Part shown: one piece after another, positions 1 through 9,708 of the stretch
How the letters are laid out: every line of letters begins with the position of its first letter
Numbering within the stretch: the first letter of the stretch is position 1
Assembly: GCA_023144895.1 (NCBI GenBank)
Contig: JAGLEV010000083.1
Location: 1-38,194 of the forward strand
Source: Thiotrichaceae bacterium
Lineage (GTDB): Bacteria > Pseudomonadota > Gammaproteobacteria > Thiotrichales > Thiotrichaceae
Direction: 5' to 3'
DNA length: 38,194 nt
The notes under the pieces: model-generated
The model's input: the letters and a program-made list of their open reading frames with translations, nothing else
What the model was told of the DNA's origin: nothing
Database searches by the model: none
Made by a program: the position numbers and the translations under genes

Positions 1-225
1 GACTCACTTGGCTGTGAATAGAGGGTTACTTAAAGTAATGGGGCGTTAGGCTAAAAATCAACAAGCAAATAGCTGTAAATTAATAAGATAAACTTGAATT
101 GAGTATTGATAAATATAGTGAGATTGCTTCAGAAATGTTTAAGTTAGTGTGCTTGATTTTTTAAAAATAAGAATGGGTTCGCTAGGAAGGAAGTCGTTAC
201 GTTAAAATCTTAATTAATTACAAGA

Positions 226-1452
226 ATGAAAATGTTATGCTTACCGCAACAAACGAAAGCCACCCTAACCGATAAGTTATCCGCAATGAAAGTAGCCACT
301 ACCCTTAGCCCTCCCCCTAACAACGCCATCATCCACAGCCAAAAACTCTGCCAACACATCGCAGAAGCCATAGCACCATCAGGCTCTATACCCTTTCGCC
401 AATTTATGGAAATGGCATTATATGAACCAGCGCTAGGTTACTATGTTGCAGGACAGCGCAAGCTAGGCTCAGCAGGTGACTTTATCACTGCCCCAGAAAT
501 CTCCCCACTCTTTTCACAGTGTCTCGCGGAACAATGTGCTGAAGTGCTCGATAGCACCGTAAAAGATATTCTAGAATTTGGTGCAGGTAGTGGCATCATG
601 GCAAGTCATATCTTATTACACTTAGAATCCCTCAACCAACTCCCCAAACACTATTATATTATTGACCTTAGCCCTGACCTCATCGCCTTACAAAAACAAA
701 CCCTAGCATCACTAGCTCCACATTTAGTTAATAAGGTCACTTGGCTTAATGACCTATCAACACTCAAAAATTTTAATGGTATTATTTTGGGTAATGAAGT
801 ATTGGATGCTATGCCTATTGAGCTATTTACTCTGGATAAGAATAACGTAATGCAAACTCACGTTACGATGAATGATCATCAATTCAAACTGATTCAAAAA
901 ACAGCCAATAAAACAATGAGCCAACAGGTAAGGCATCGCATTGAAAGAATAAAAGATGATTACACTTCGGAATTTAACCCCAATATCGATAGCTGGATAG
1001 AACAATTAGCCAATATTTTGCATCGTGGTCTCATTTTACTCATAGACTATGGCTATACTCGTCGCGAGTATTATCATCCTGATAGAACAGAAGGCACTTT
1101 AATTTGTCATTATCGCCATCAAGTACATCATGATCCTTTATGGTATCCAAGCTTACAAGACATTACTGCTAATGTTGACTTTACACATATTGCAGAGGCT
1201 GCCGATAACTCTGGACTAACGGTAGCAGGCTTTACGAATCAGGCTTCCTTTCTGATCAACAGTGGTTTAGAAAAATTATTCAGTGCTACACTAGAGCGCG
1301 CACCAGATCAGAGCTATCAATTAGCACAGCAAGTACGTACGCTCAGCCTTCCATCAGAAATGGGGGATCGTTTTCATGTGATGGCATTGACCAAAAAAAT
1401 ACAGTCACCACTGTCAGGCTTTAGCTCATTTGATATGAAACATAAATTATAA
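226..1452 (+). CDS. MidA/NDUFAF7-type SAM-dependent methyltransferase (DUF185, COG1565)
   Basis: 408 residues. The DUF185 family block GDFITAPEISPLF is at residues 84-96, the SAM-binding glycine loop EFGAGSG at 117-123 and the family motif GNEVLDAMP at 189-197. A second conserved stretch, LIDYGYTRREYYHPDR, lies at about 272-287. The eukaryotic homologue NDUFAF7 methylates an arginine of a complex I subunit; the bacterial substrate is not established, so the role here is open. The N-terminal 30 residues are poorly conserved, and no good ribosome binding site precedes the ATG at 226. The ATG at 286 (codon 21) is an equally possible start. The gene stands alone, 114 bases before uppP. Family assignment is confident; the exact start is not. 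Confidence 0.9.
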   Translation: MKMLCLPQQTKATLTDKLSAMKVATTLSPPPNNAIIHSQKLCQHIAEAIAPSGSIPFRQFMEMALYEPALGYYVAGQRKLGSAGDFITAPEISPLFSQCLAEQCAEVLDSTVKDILEFGAGSGIMASHILLHLESLNQLPKHYYIIDLSPDLIALQKQTLASLAPHLVNKVTWLNDLSTLKNFNGIILGNEVLDAMPIELFTLDKNNVMQTHVTMNDHQFKLIQKTANKTMSQQVRHRIERIKDDYTSEFNPNIDSWIEQLANILHRGLILLIDYGYTRREYYHPDRTEGTLICHYRHQVHHDPLWYPSLQDITANVDFTHIAEAADNSGLTVAGFTNQASFLINSGLEKLFSATLERAPDQSYQLAQQVRTLSLPSEMGDRFHVMALTKKIQSPLSGFSSFDMKHKL

Positions 1453-1510
1453 GCTGAGCATCTTCTTTCTTTTAGGTTATGATCAACAAAAAAAATAAAC
1501 CGAACAACTT

Positions 1511-1546
1511 AGGTATCATTATTCTTAAAATAAGCAAGTGATACCT
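1511..1546. promoter_or_regulatory. Inverted repeat between the methyltransferase gene and uppP
   Basis: Perfect 8-bp arms AGGTATCA (1511-1518) and TGATACCT (1539-1546) enclose 20 bases that contain a smaller CTTA/TAAG dyad. There is no T-run after it, so it is a weak terminator at best. It sits just before the uppP ribosome binding site and could be an operator or an mRNA leader hairpin. Function not known. Confidence 0.35.
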
Positions 1547-1566
1547 CTAAAATAAGGACACAATCT

Positions 1567-2367
1567 ATGGAGTTTTTTCAAGTCGTTATCTTGTCAATTG
1601 TCCAAGGTCTTACAGAATTTTTACCTGTTTCTAGCTCTGCTCACCTAATCCTCACTCCGATTATCTTTAATTGGCAAGATCAAGGCTTAGCTTTTGATGT
1701 GGCTGTCCATGTCGGCACTTTACTTGCTGTTGTGGGGTATTTTCGTAAAGAGCTAATAAAAATGACTCGTTCATGGTTTCGCTCTGTCATTACCTTTGAA
1801 CTTGATGCTGATGCCAAGCTCGCATGGGCTGTTTTATTTGGCACGATTCCCGTCGGGCTTTTCGGCTTAGCCTTTAAAGACTACATATCAGAGAACCTAC
1901 GTGAACCTCTCGTTATTGCGGGTGCAACTTTAGTCTTTGCACTCTTCTTATGGCTTGCTGATCGTTATGCTAAACAAGAACGTACTGAATATGAAATTCG
2001 CTGGATGGATGTACTAATGATTGGTATTGCCCAAGCCTTAGCACTCATCCCAGGAACTTCTCGCTCGGGTGCGACGATGACAATGGCTCTCATTATGGGT
2101 TTCACACGCCAAGCTGCGGCTCGCTTCTCTTTTCTACTCTCCATTCCAACCATTGTGCTAGGTGGTGGACTCGTTAGCATTGAACTCATTCAATCTGAAA
2201 CATCCGTTGATTGGGGTAGTCTATTACTTGCTATTGTTTTATCCGCCTTAAGTGCATGGGTTTGTATCCATTACTTTTTGAAGTTATTAGATCGTTTTGG
2301 CATGACACCTTTTGTTATCTACCGCGTCCTTTTGGGAGTCCTCTTATTAGCTTTGTTTTGGAAATAG
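1567..2367 (+). CDS. uppP: Undecaprenyl-diphosphatase UppP (BacA)
   Basis: 266 residues, the usual family length. An integral inner-membrane enzyme that dephosphorylates undecaprenyl diphosphate to the monophosphate, recycling the lipid carrier for peptidoglycan and other envelope polymers. Both family signatures are visible: the (E/Q)xxxE motif as Q13-E17 followed by FLPVSSSAH (18-26), and PGTSRSG at 162-168 with the catalytic-region arginine R166. Several hydrophobic helices follow. AAGGA at 1554-1558, 8 bases before the ATG, supports the start. Overexpression of the family gives bacitracin tolerance. Bacterial genomes often carry PAP2-type paralogues, so this need not be the only such enzyme. 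Confidence 0.96.
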   Translation: MEFFQVVILSIVQGLTEFLPVSSSAHLILTPIIFNWQDQGLAFDVAVHVGTLLAVVGYFRKELIKMTRSWFRSVITFELDADAKLAWAVLFGTIPVGLFGLAFKDYISENLREPLVIAGATLVFALFLWLADRYAKQERTEYEIRWMDVLMIGIAQALALIPGTSRSGATMTMALIMGFTRQAAARFSFLLSIPTIVLGGGLVSIELIQSETSVDWGSLLLAIVLSALSAWVCIHYFLKLLDRFGMTPFVIYRVLLGVLLLALFWK

Positions 2368-2393
2368 TGAGTTTCCCGCTATACTTCTAGGCT

Positions 2394-2421
2394 AGGGATG
2401 AGGCTTTAACAACCCATCCCT
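2394..2421 (+). terminator. Hairpin downstream of uppP
   Basis: AGGGATG (2394-2400) pairs with CATCCCT (2415-2421) around a 14-base loop, 27 bases after the uppP stop. A small dyad TGAGA-A-TCTCA follows at 2421-2431. There is no strong T-run, so termination is uncertain; it may be an attenuating or mRNA-stabilising hairpin ahead of bamD. Confidence 0.4.
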
Positions 2422-2467
2422 GAGAATCTCAGGTTTAAATGAAATTACTTTTAGAGCATCAGCAATA

Positions 2468-3265
2468 ATGAAACTAAATAAAAATACTTTTGCACTTCTA
2501 TTAACGCTACTGATGGTGAGCATGTTAAGTGCTTGCTCACAAATAACACAAGGTGCTTCACAAAATAAAAAAACGATTCGCAATGCCAATGGTCAAACAG
2601 CAGAACAACTGCTGAGCAAAGCCCGCTTAGCAAGTAAAGCTGGCAACTACCCACAAGCGATTGAGTATTATGAAACATTAGAGGCTCACTATCCTCTGGG
2701 TCGGTTGGCTCAACAGGCTTTATTAGAAACAGCCTTTGCTTACTATAAGTCAGAAGAAGAAGATACCGCACTGGATACCATTGATCGATTCAAACGCATG
2801 TATCCCAGTAGCCCTATTATGGACTATGCGCTCTATTTGCGTGGATTGATTAACTTTAATCGTGGCAAGGGCTTGATGGACAAGATTTTTCCTAAAAGTT
2901 TTTCTGACTTAGATAATGTACGCCAAAAAGAAGCCTTTCATGATTTCTCTAATTTAGTGAATCGCTATCCAAAAAGTCGTTATGCTAAAGATGCATCGCA
3001 ACGTTTACAACACTTACAGAATTCATTGGCTACATCAGAAATTAATGTTGCACGATACTATATGCAGCGTGGTGCTTATGTTGCGGCAATGAATCGAACA
3101 GAATATACCATTAAACATTACCAAGGCTCACCAGCAATTATTGATGCACTAAAGCTTAAAATCAAAATCGCTCATGCACTCAAAAAACCAGAGATAGCAC
3201 GTGCTGCATTTAAAGTATTACAGCTAAACTTCCCTCAAGAAGCGGCTAAGATTAAGCAACCTTAG
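2468..3265 (+). CDS. bamD: Outer-membrane assembly lipoprotein BamD (ComL)
   Basis: 265 residues. BamD is the essential lipoprotein of the BAM complex, which folds beta-barrel proteins into the outer membrane, binding BamA from the periplasm. The N-terminus is a lipoprotein signal with lipobox LSAC at 20-23, so Cys23 should be lipidated. TPR-like helical pairs follow from about residue 48 (AEQLLSKARLASKAGNYPQAI), including the typical BamD stretches YPLGRLAQQALLETAFAYYK and YALYLRGLINFNRG. The start ATG lacks a strong ribosome binding site, but the lipoprotein signal fixes it well. It is convergent with the DUF4124 gene and separated from it by a strong hairpin. Confidence 0.94.
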   Translation: MKLNKNTFALLLTLLMVSMLSACSQITQGASQNKKTIRNANGQTAEQLLSKARLASKAGNYPQAIEYYETLEAHYPLGRLAQQALLETAFAYYKSEEEDTALDTIDRFKRMYPSSPIMDYALYLRGLINFNRGKGLMDKIFPKSFSDLDNVRQKEAFHDFSNLVNRYPKSRYAKDASQRLQHLQNSLATSEINVARYYMQRGAYVAAMNRTEYTIKHYQGSPAIIDALKLKIKIAHALKKPEIARAAFKVLQLNFPQEAAKIKQP

Positions 3266-3276
3266 TGACTGAATGA

Positions 3277-3311
3277 CTCAAAATTAGATAAGGTACTTAT
3301 TTAATTTTGAG
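3277..3311. terminator. Bidirectional hairpin terminator between bamD and the DUF4124 gene
   Basis: A 16-bp stem (3277-3292 with 3296-3311, one G-T pair) closes on a 3-base loop GTA. The outer arms are CTCAAAATTA and TAATTTTGAG. It lies exactly between two convergent stop codons (3265 and 3314), so it can end transcription from both sides. The A/T-rich arm ends act as T-runs in either direction. Confidence 0.75.
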
Positions 3312-3313
3312 CC

Positions 3314-3736
3314 CTAAGAACAGTTCATATCCAAGTTAGCATTAACCTCAATAATCTTCTCTTTACGCTCTTTACTCTCTAGTAAGTGCGTCTTACCATT
3401 CTCTTCCCAAACAACAGGCTTTAATGTATCTAATGTTTTAAGGTTTTTTCGTTGCTGCACACAATACCGATTCAACTTTTCCTTATAACTTTCCTTTTTC
3501 ACCCTAGTCTCTTTATCTTTTTTTCTAGACATTGGCTTTTTTGTTACAGCCAAGACTGATGACTTAGTTAAATGCCCTACTTTTAACTTATCCACCTGAC
3601 TCCCAGCAGGACCTGGATGCTGAGTATAGTGAGTCTGTCCATTGATATCTTTCCATTTATAAATCTCTGCATGTACCGAACTAACAACACCTACAGAACC
3701 TAAGCTAATCAATAAAATAAGTTGGCTGATTTTCAT
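3314..3736 (-). CDS. Secreted DUF4124 domain protein
   Basis: 140 residues. A Sec signal peptide (1-23, cleavage after VHA) leads into the DUF4124 core EIYKWKDINGQTHYTQHPGP at about 24-43. This is a short proline/tryptophan-containing periplasmic module common in gammaproteobacteria, with no known biochemical activity. The remainder (44-140) is lysine-rich and predicted helical, with cysteines at Cys92 and near the C-terminus (Cys139) that could form a disulfide. AAGGAAA just upstream of the ATG on the - strand supports the start. It is downstream of rpoS but separated from it by a terminator, so probably a single-gene unit. Confidence 0.8.
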   Translation of the reverse strand: MKISQLILLISLGSVGVVSSVHAEIYKWKDINGQTHYTQHPGPAGSQVDKLKVGHLTKSSVLAVTKKPMSRKKDKETRVKKESYKEKLNRYCVQQRKNLKTLDTLKPVVWEENGKTHLLESKERKEKIIEVNANLDMNCS

Positions 3737-3882
3737 GATTTTCCTTAATTATTAGTAATAGGAACAGTCTTTTAAATGGCTGTGAGGAAAATATAACGAG
3801 CCGAACCTATATCGTAGTTTAACGTGCTTTTTTTTCAAAGATAAGTGGTTATGCTAAACAGACAAGAGCTTTTTACAGGCAC

Positions 3883-3936
3883 AAAAAAAGGGACAGGGAA
3901 GATATTGATCTACACAATCAATATCTTCCATATCCC
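3883..3936 (-). terminator. Rho-independent terminator of rpoS
   Basis: A 13-bp perfect stem (3897-3909 with 3917-3929, loop CTACACA) is extended by a 4-bp outer stem GGGA/TCCC (3890-3893 with 3933-3936) across a 3x3 internal loop. On the - strand it is followed directly by seven T residues (3889-3883). This is a textbook intrinsic terminator 33 bases after the rpoS stop codon. Confidence 0.85.
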
Positions 3937-3968
3937 AAAGTAAAAGGCTTAGTTTTTCCTAAGTTAGC

Positions 3969-4877
3969 TTATTCGCCCAGTAGATTCTCTAGGTTTAAGC
4001 CATCATTTTCTAAAATACGACGTAATTTTTTCAAAGCATCCATCTGGATTTGACGAACACGTTCACGAGTTAACGAAAGTTCACGACCGACCTGCTCCAA
4101 TGTTGAACATTGATGCCCTAACAATCCAAAGCGACGGATAATGACTTCTTTATGCTTATCACCCAGCTTATTTAACCAAAAATCAACAGACTTTGTTACA
4201 TCATTAGTCTCTAACTCTTCTCTAGGCTGGCTAATCGTTTCTTCGCTCACAAAATCCATCAGTGTTGATACATCCGAATCTGAACCCGCAGAAACAGGCA
4301 TATCTAAAGAACCTGTTGCTTCATTATAATCCAATAAACGATTCAACTGAGCGACCGTTTTACCCATTCTATCAGCGACTTCAATAATCGTTGGTTCACG
4401 ACCAATTTTCTGCCTTAACTCTCGACTATTCTTAATATAAGAACTAAGTTCTTTATTAATATGAATAGGTAAACGAATAGTACGAGTTTGGTTCATTAAC
4501 GCACGTTCAATACTCTGACGAATCCACCAAGTTGCATAAGTAGAAAATCTAAAACCTTTTTCAGGATCAAACTTACCCACTGCATGCATTAAGCCCAAGT
4601 TACCTTCTTCTATTAAATCAGGTAGCAACATTCCTCTACCAATATAGCGCCGTGCAATTTTCACTACAAGACGTAAATTACAAACAATCATTTTCTCTCG
4701 TGCTTTCTCATCATTCTGTAAAGCTAGCCGACCGTATGATTTTTCTTCATCAGCAGTTAATAATGTTGATGACTCTATCTCTCGAAGATAAAGCTCTATT
4801 GAATCATGACCTCTCGCAGCAGGTCGTCCTTTAAAGCTTGGCTTTTTTTTTGTTGCAGTCTGTTTTGCTAATGGCAC
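3969..4877 (-). CDS. rpoS: RNA polymerase sigma factor RpoS (sigma-38)
   Basis: 302 residues. Group 2 sigma factor of the general stress and stationary-phase response. Region 1.2 begins at DSIELYLREI (25-34). Region 2 runs about 58-131 with NLRLVVKIARRY, DLIEEGNLGL, GFRFSTYATWWIRQ and ERALMNQTRTIRLP. Region 3 is about 140-215. Region 4 is about 228-290, with the helix-turn-helix TLEQVGRELSLTRERVRQIQ. The lack of region 1.1 and the RpoS-type spacing favour RpoS over RpoD; RpoH lacks this region 4 pattern. The start codon is GTG (4877-4875), with AGGA about 9 bases upstream. nlpD, the usual upstream neighbour, is absent: almost 1 kb of gene-free DNA lies upstream instead. A strong terminator follows. 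Confidence 0.93.
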   Translation of the reverse strand: MPLAKQTATKKKPSFKGRPAARGHDSIELYLREIESSTLLTADEEKSYGRLALQNDEKAREKMIVCNLRLVVKIARRYIGRGMLLPDLIEEGNLGLMHAVGKFDPEKGFRFSTYATWWIRQSIERALMNQTRTIRLPIHINKELSSYIKNSRELRQKIGREPTIIEVADRMGKTVAQLNRLLDYNEATGSLDMPVSAGSDSDVSTLMDFVSEETISQPREELETNDVTKSVDFWLNKLGDKHKEVIIRRFGLLGHQCSTLEQVGRELSLTRERVRQIQMDALKKLRRILENDGLNLENLLGE

Positions 4878-5509
4878 AGTTGAAGTCCTCTCTCTTGTGG
4901 TATTTCACTCATTGGGGTATTAGGCATGTTTATTACATGGCTTATTATTTATAGTGTATTTTTTATATAGAAAGTTCATATTAATCAATATTATATCTAT
5001 AAATCACCAGCTTATTTGATTGCTTGTTGAACAGGGTTTTGCTTTGCTATAAAACGAGAGCACTCTAAAAAAGGCACATCCACTCACTACTGAGCCATGG
5101 CAACTTTTTTAAGCAAGACCTTGAATTATTATTTCTAGAATATTGAAATCTGACTTAGCAATATTCACCGAAATACTAAAAATAAGCACCTTATTATTAC
5201 CTGTCTAAAAAATGACACTACACACAAGTAATACCAGCAATTTTGTGTAAATCAACTCTTCATAAGAACAGGAAAATGCCCCCTTGTGAAAAGTTTTACT
5301 ACAATACTTAGATCAAAAATAGATCACTTTGGTCTTTTTATTAATACAAACTAACCAAGCATTTTTGTTAAGCTTAGGTTAAGAATACATTCATTTAAAT
5401 AATTTTCAAGTAGAATTTTATCAAAACTGATACTCTCTACAATAAAATGATAAAAATAAACCCACCCTTACGATATACTCCTATAAAATTAACTTTTTAG
5501 CTCTAAAAA

Positions 5510-5645
5510 TATAAATAATGACAAGACCTTAACTTTGCCCCATAAGACAAGGTTTACAGTGAATATGCTAAAGCGCATTAAGCTTCTAATAACTAGTCCC
5601 TTCGTTCACTATAGCACCAACTCGTTCAGGTCTTGCTGTTTTTAT
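5510..5645 (+). ncRNA. Candidate structured small RNA with own promoter and terminal T-run
   Basis: A -10-like TATAAA (5510-5515) is followed by an 8-bp closing stem, CAAGACCT (5522-5529) with AGGTCTTG (5628-5635), then CTGTTTTT. An inner stem AGTGAA (5558-5563) with TTCACT (5605-5610) is nested inside unequal bubbles, and a small ATGC/GCAT hairpin sits within it. The predicted start near 5521 coincides with the base of the stem, and the T-run with its end, as expected for a roughly 120-base RNA. The closed-stem, bubble, stem shape recalls 6S RNA, but it is too short and I cannot assign it to a family. This is inference from structure only. Confidence 0.35.
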
Positions 5646-5781
5646 AAATTAAGAACCAAGACAACTAGAAGTACCAGCATAAAAGCTAAAAACCAATACC
5701 ACAGGCTTATTTAAAAAGATAAAAGGGTTTCACTTAGTCACTAAATAAGCCAGTTGATTCCGCTTTAAATTAAATACGGAT

Positions 5782-5809
5782 TTTCAATTGCAGGCGAACT
5801 CGTTATACT
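5782..5809 (+). promoter_or_regulatory. Probable proS promoter
   Basis: TTTCAA (5782-5787), a 16-base spacer and TATACT (5804-5809) match a sigma-70 promoter. The start of transcription would fall near 5816, shortly before both candidate proS start codons. Confidence 0.45.
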
Positions 5810-5873
5810 CCTTGGATTACAAGTACACCTAATGACCAAATCAATCGACCCACCTAATTCAAAATCAAACACT

Positions 5874-7580
5874 ATGCGTACATCCAACTTTCCTCTTTCC
5901 ACCCTACGGGAAACCCCTGCTGATGCTGAAGTCATTAGCCACCAACTCATGCTGAGAGCGGGCATGATAAAACGCCTCTCCACAGGTCTTTACACATGGA
6001 TGCCCTTGGGTTTGCGTGTACTAAGAAATGTCGAGAAAATTGTTCGTGAAGAAATGAATAAGGTAAATGCTGTTGAAATCCTTATGCCAGCAGTGCAGCC
6101 TTCCGAGTTATGGAAAGAGTCTGGGCGCTGGGATCAATACGGTGCTGAGCTATTACGACTCACCGACCGCCATAATAGAGACTATTGTTTTGGTCCAACG
6201 CATGAGGAGATTATTACTGATTATGCACGTAAAGATCTCACGAGCTATAAGCAATTACCGATTTGCTATTTTCAGATTCAAACTAAATTTAGAGACGAAG
6301 TTCGCCCTCGCTTTGGTGTCATGCGCTCACGTGAATTTATGATGAAAGATGCTTATTCTTTCCATATTGATCAAGACTCATTACAAAACACCTATGATGC
6401 AATGCACAAAGCCTATAACAAGATTTTTACTCGGATGGACTTAGGTTTCCGTGCTGTTGATGCAGATACTGGCTCGATTGGTGGTAGTGATTCACATGAG
6501 TTTCATGTGATTGCTGATTCGGGTGAAGATGCTATTGCCTTCTCAGATAGCTCTAGTTATGCCGCTAATGTTGAAAAAGCAGAAACATTGATTCCAGAGA
6601 AAAATCGCCCACAACCAGAAGGTGGAATGCGAACTATTGAAACAGGGAATAATAAAACCATTGCTGAAGTTGCTGAGTTTTTAGAAACTGATGCTAAGCA
6701 CATGATCAAAACACTCTTAGTACATGGCACAAAGGATAATATTGTTGCTTTACTCGTACGTGGTGATCATGAGCTGAATGAGATAAAAGTCACGAACTTG
6801 AGACAAGTTGCTTCACCACTATGCTTTGCTAGTGATGAAGAGATTTTTGCTACGACGCATTCAAAAGCAGGGTCACTAGGTCCACTAGGATTAAGCATTA
6901 CCGTTATTGCTGATCATTCAACATACAACATGACGGACTTTGTTTGTGGTGCTAATAAGCCTAAAAAGCACCTAGTCAATGCCAACTGGGTACGTGATAT
7001 TCCAGAGCCAAAGTTTGCAGATATTCGTAATGTCGTCGCAGGCGACCCTAGCCCTGATGGTAATGGACAGCTAAATATTGCCCGTGGTATTGAAGTAGGA
7101 CACATATTCCAACTGAATACAAAATACTCTGAAGCCATGAAAGCGACCGTATTAAACGAAAATGGTAAAGATCAGGTTATGCCAATGGGTTGTTATGGTA
7201 TCGGTATTTCTCGTATCGTTGCTGCAGCTATTGAACAAAATCATGACAAACACGGTATTATTTGGTCAAGTGCCCTCACCCCATTTCAGCTTGTTATTGT
7301 ACCAATTAACTATCATAAATCTGATGATGTTAAAGCACGTACAGATGCAATGTATGAACAATTAATCAATGCAGGCTACAACATATTATTGGATGATCGT
7401 AATATGCGTCCTGGTGCGATGTTTGCTGATCTTGAGTTAATTGGTATTCCTCATCGCATCGTTATTTCTGATCGTGGTATTAGCAATGGTGAATATGAAT
7501 ATCGCTTACGAACAGCAGAAGCATCACAAGCCATTGCGATTGAAGATGCTTCAGGATTTATCAATAATTTACTTGCTTAA
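5874..7580 (+). CDS. proS: Prolyl-tRNA synthetase (bacterial type, with editing domain)
   Basis: 568 residues from ATG 5874. Class II synthetase that charges tRNA-Pro in the cytoplasm. The N-terminus [20 protein letters not shown] matches the known family start, so I chose it over the in-frame ATG at 5832, which would add 14 unconserved residues. Neither start has a clear ribosome binding site. Motif 2 is [21 protein letters not shown] from residue 144, and motif 3 is [17 protein letters not shown] from 439. Between them lies the roughly 180-residue insertion (INS) domain, which in the family hydrolyses misacylated Ala-tRNA-Pro; a C-terminal anticodon-binding domain follows. purH is 39 bases downstream, probably in the same transcript. 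Confidence 0.96.
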   Translation: MRTSNFPLSTLRETPADAEVISHQLMLRAGMIKRLSTGLYTWMPLGLRVLRNVEKIVREEMNKVNAVEILMPAVQPSELWKESGRWDQYGAELLRLTDRHNRDYCFGPTHEEIITDYARKDLTSYKQLPICYFQIQTKFRDEVRPRFGVMRSREFMMKDAYSFHIDQDSLQNTYDAMHKAYNKIFTRMDLGFRAVDADTGSIGGSDSHEFHVIADSGEDAIAFSDSSSYAANVEKAETLIPEKNRPQPEGGMRTIETGNNKTIAEVAEFLETDAKHMIKTLLVHGTKDNIVALLVRGDHELNEIKVTNLRQVASPLCFASDEEIFATTHSKAGSLGPLGLSITVIADHSTYNMTDFVCGANKPKKHLVNANWVRDIPEPKFADIRNVVAGDPSPDGNGQLNIARGIEVGHIFQLNTKYSEAMKATVLNENGKDQVMPMGCYGIGISRIVAAAIEQNHDKHGIIWSSALTPFQLVIVPINYHKSDDVKARTDAMYEQLINAGYNILLDDRNMRPGAMFADLELIGIPHRIVISDRGISNGEYEYRLRTAEASQAIAIEDASGFINNLLA

Positions 7581-7619
7581 ATATCTCCACACCCCATTAA
7601 CACCTAGATAGGAAAGAAT

Positions 7620-9188
7620 ATGTCTTCAAATTGTTGTGTCAAACGCGCACTGATTAGCGTCTCTGATAAAACAGGAATCATCGATCTAGCACGTACACTA
7701 GCCGCTCAGGATATCGAAATTCTGTCTACTGGTGGTACGGCTAAATTACTTGCTAATGAAGGGATTACTGTTATTGAAGTCTCTGACTATACCGGCTTCC
7801 CAGAAATGATGGATGGGCGAGTGAAAACACTACACCCTAAAATTCATGGTGGTATTTTAGCACGCCGAGGTGTTGACGATGCTGTCATGGAAAAGCATGA
7901 TATTCCCCCTATCGATTTGATTATTGTTAACCTTTATCCTTTTGAAGCAACCATTGCCAAGCCTGATTGTACTTTAGAGGATGCTATCGAAAATATTGAT
8001 ATTGGAGGACCAACAATGGTACGTGCAAGTGCCAAAAACCATGCACATGTGGCGATTGTTGTTAATCCTGATGATTATGATCAGATAAGCCAAGAGCTTA
8101 GTGCTAATAAGGGTTGTTTAACTCAAGCTTTCCGTTTTGATATGGCAGTAAAAGCGTTTGAACACACTGCTGCTTATGACGGTATGATTGCTAACCATTT
8201 GGGCAAACTGGTTGATGATAAGCCACAACAATTCCCCCGCACCTTCAATGCACAGTTTACAAAAACTCCGATTGAAATGCGTTATGGTGAAAATCCTCAT
8301 CAAAATGCAGCATTCTATGTGGAAAATAGTATCAGTGAAGCCTGTATTGCGACTGCAAAACAAATCCAAGGCAAGGCACTATCCTATAATAATATTGCTG
8401 ATACCGATGCTGCATTGGAATGCGTTAAGCAATTCACTGATAAGCCGACTTGTGTGATTGTTAAACATGCGAACCCTTGTGGTGTCGCTCATGGTAGTCA
8501 TTTACTGGAGGCTTATCAACGGGCTTTCCAAACTGATCCAGAATCTGCCTTTGGTGGTATTATTGCCTTCAATCAAGAACTTGATGCAGAAACTGCGGCA
8601 ACAATTGTTGAAAAGCAATTTGTTGAAGTCATTATTGCTCCTAGCGTATCGGATGCGGCTAAAGAAGCGGTGGCTAGTAAGAAAAATGTTCGCTTACTAG
8701 AGTGTGGTCAATTTAGTGATACTAATGAACGCTTAGACTTTAAACGAGTTAATGGTGGCTTATTGATACAAGATAGCGATAGCCTACTACACCATAAACT
8801 TGAAGTGGTTAGCGAACGCCAGCCCACTGAAGAACAAATGCATGATCTACTCTTTGCATGGAAAATTGCTAAATTTGTTAAATCCAATGCCATTATTTAC
8901 GCTAAAGATAGTATGACTATTGGTGTCGGTGCAGGACAAATGAGCCGTATTAACTCGGCTCGGATTGCGGGTATTAAAGCCAAACATGCTGGGTTAGCCG
9001 TTGCTGATTCTGTCATGGCATCGGATGCATTTTTCCCCTTTAGAGATGGCATTGATCAAGCTGCCGCTGCGGGTATTGTTGCCGTAATTCAGCCAGGAGG
9101 CTCAATGCGAGATGCAGAAGTCATCAAAGCGGCTAATGAGCATAATATGGCAATGGTATTTACTGGAATGCGTCACTTTAAGCATTAA
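7620..9188 (+). CDS. purH: Bifunctional AICAR transformylase / IMP cyclohydrolase
   Basis: 522 residues, full length. It catalyses the last two steps of purine synthesis, AICAR to FAICAR (10-formyl-THF dependent) and FAICAR to IMP. The N-terminal MGS-fold cyclohydrolase starts at [11 protein letters not shown] and contains STGGTAKLL and [15 protein letters not shown]. The transformylase domain carries KHANPCG with catalytic-type Lys282-His283, and KSNAI from 421 before [16 protein letters not shown] just before the ATG supports the start. It lies downstream of proS and ends in a hairpin. Confidence 0.97.
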   Translation: MSSNCCVKRALISVSDKTGIIDLARTLAAQDIEILSTGGTAKLLANEGITVIEVSDYTGFPEMMDGRVKTLHPKIHGGILARRGVDDAVMEKHDIPPIDLIIVNLYPFEATIAKPDCTLEDAIENIDIGGPTMVRASAKNHAHVAIVVNPDDYDQISQELSANKGCLTQAFRFDMAVKAFEHTAAYDGMIANHLGKLVDDKPQQFPRTFNAQFTKTPIEMRYGENPHQNAAFYVENSISEACIATAKQIQGKALSYNNIADTDAALECVKQFTDKPTCVIVKHANPCGVAHGSHLLEAYQRAFQTDPESAFGGIIAFNQELDAETAATIVEKQFVEVIIAPSVSDAAKEAVASKKNVRLLECGQFSDTNERLDFKRVNGGLLIQDSDSLLHHKLEVVSERQPTEEQMHDLLFAWKIAKFVKSNAIIYAKDSMTIGVGAGQMSRINSARIAGIKAKHAGLAVADSVMASDAFFPFRDGIDQAAAAGIVAVIQPGGSMRDAEVIKAANEHNMAMVFTGMRHFKH

Positions 9189-9212
9189 GTCTCCTTCCAG
9201 TTCCAAGGTGAG

Positions 9213-9236
9213 CCATCCTCATATTTTTGAGGATGG
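9213..9236 (+). terminator. Hairpin downstream of purH
   Basis: Perfect 9-bp stem CCATCCTCA (9213-9221) with TGAGGATGG (9228-9236), 6-base loop, 25 bases after the purH stop. There is no immediate T-run, so it may be a weak terminator or a 3'-end stabilising structure. Confidence 0.5.
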
Positions 9237-9708
9237 TCGCTTAAAGGCAATCTTTTATAGCACAACCCCTCCTCCTTCCTGATGAAGAGTGAACTAACGA
9301 CATTGTAAAAATGTAGAGATTAGGCAATCAAATAGCAAAAGAAAGTAATGATTGAATGATAACTGCGACTATCATACTCATCCACACTAGCACTAGATAA
9401 CAACAATAAAAGCCTATGGTTCGAACAGTACCTTTCTGTACTCGTTGCAAAACACAAAGCTGAAGAAAATGGAACAACCACTAAGGGGAAAGAAAAAATT
9501 TTCTAAAGAAGTGGTTTGATATCACAGGGTAACTAAGCTATTTATTTATAACGACAACATACCAATAGTAGTTAAAACATAACAACTACCCTCCACCAAA
9601 GATATTATTACCTCTTATCACAAAACAATATTGCAATACCGAACCTTACGAGAAAATAGGTCTAATGTTAGAAGCTAAAAAATAACAGTTTAAATAGGCA
9701 GAGTTCAC
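9237..9708. other. Gene-free region between purH and the NTF2-like protein gene
   Basis: About 470 bases without a credible reading frame on either strand; stop codons are frequent in all frames. A TTCGAA at about 9421 looks like a tRNA T-loop, but the flanking bases do not pair. It presumably holds the promoter of the gene at 9709; no convincing -35/-10 pair stands out. Confidence 0.5.

Larger units (their letters stand above)
4878..5873. other. Gene-free region between rpoS and proS
   Basis: About 1 kb, very A/T-rich, between divergent rpoS (-) and proS (+). I see no open reading frame with coding character on either strand. It must hold the rpoS promoter and leader. I can point to a possible small RNA at 5521-5645 and a proS promoter at 5782-5809. 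The rest shows nothing I recognise. Confidence 0.6.

Noticed and set aside
1-225. Short frames at the left edge, including 15 codons ending at TAG 47-49
   Set aside because: Too short to tell the end of an upstream gene from chance.
9410-9450. tRNA suspected from a GGTTCGAAC sequence
   Set aside because: The bases flanking it do not form a T-stem, and no acceptor or anticodon arms are found.
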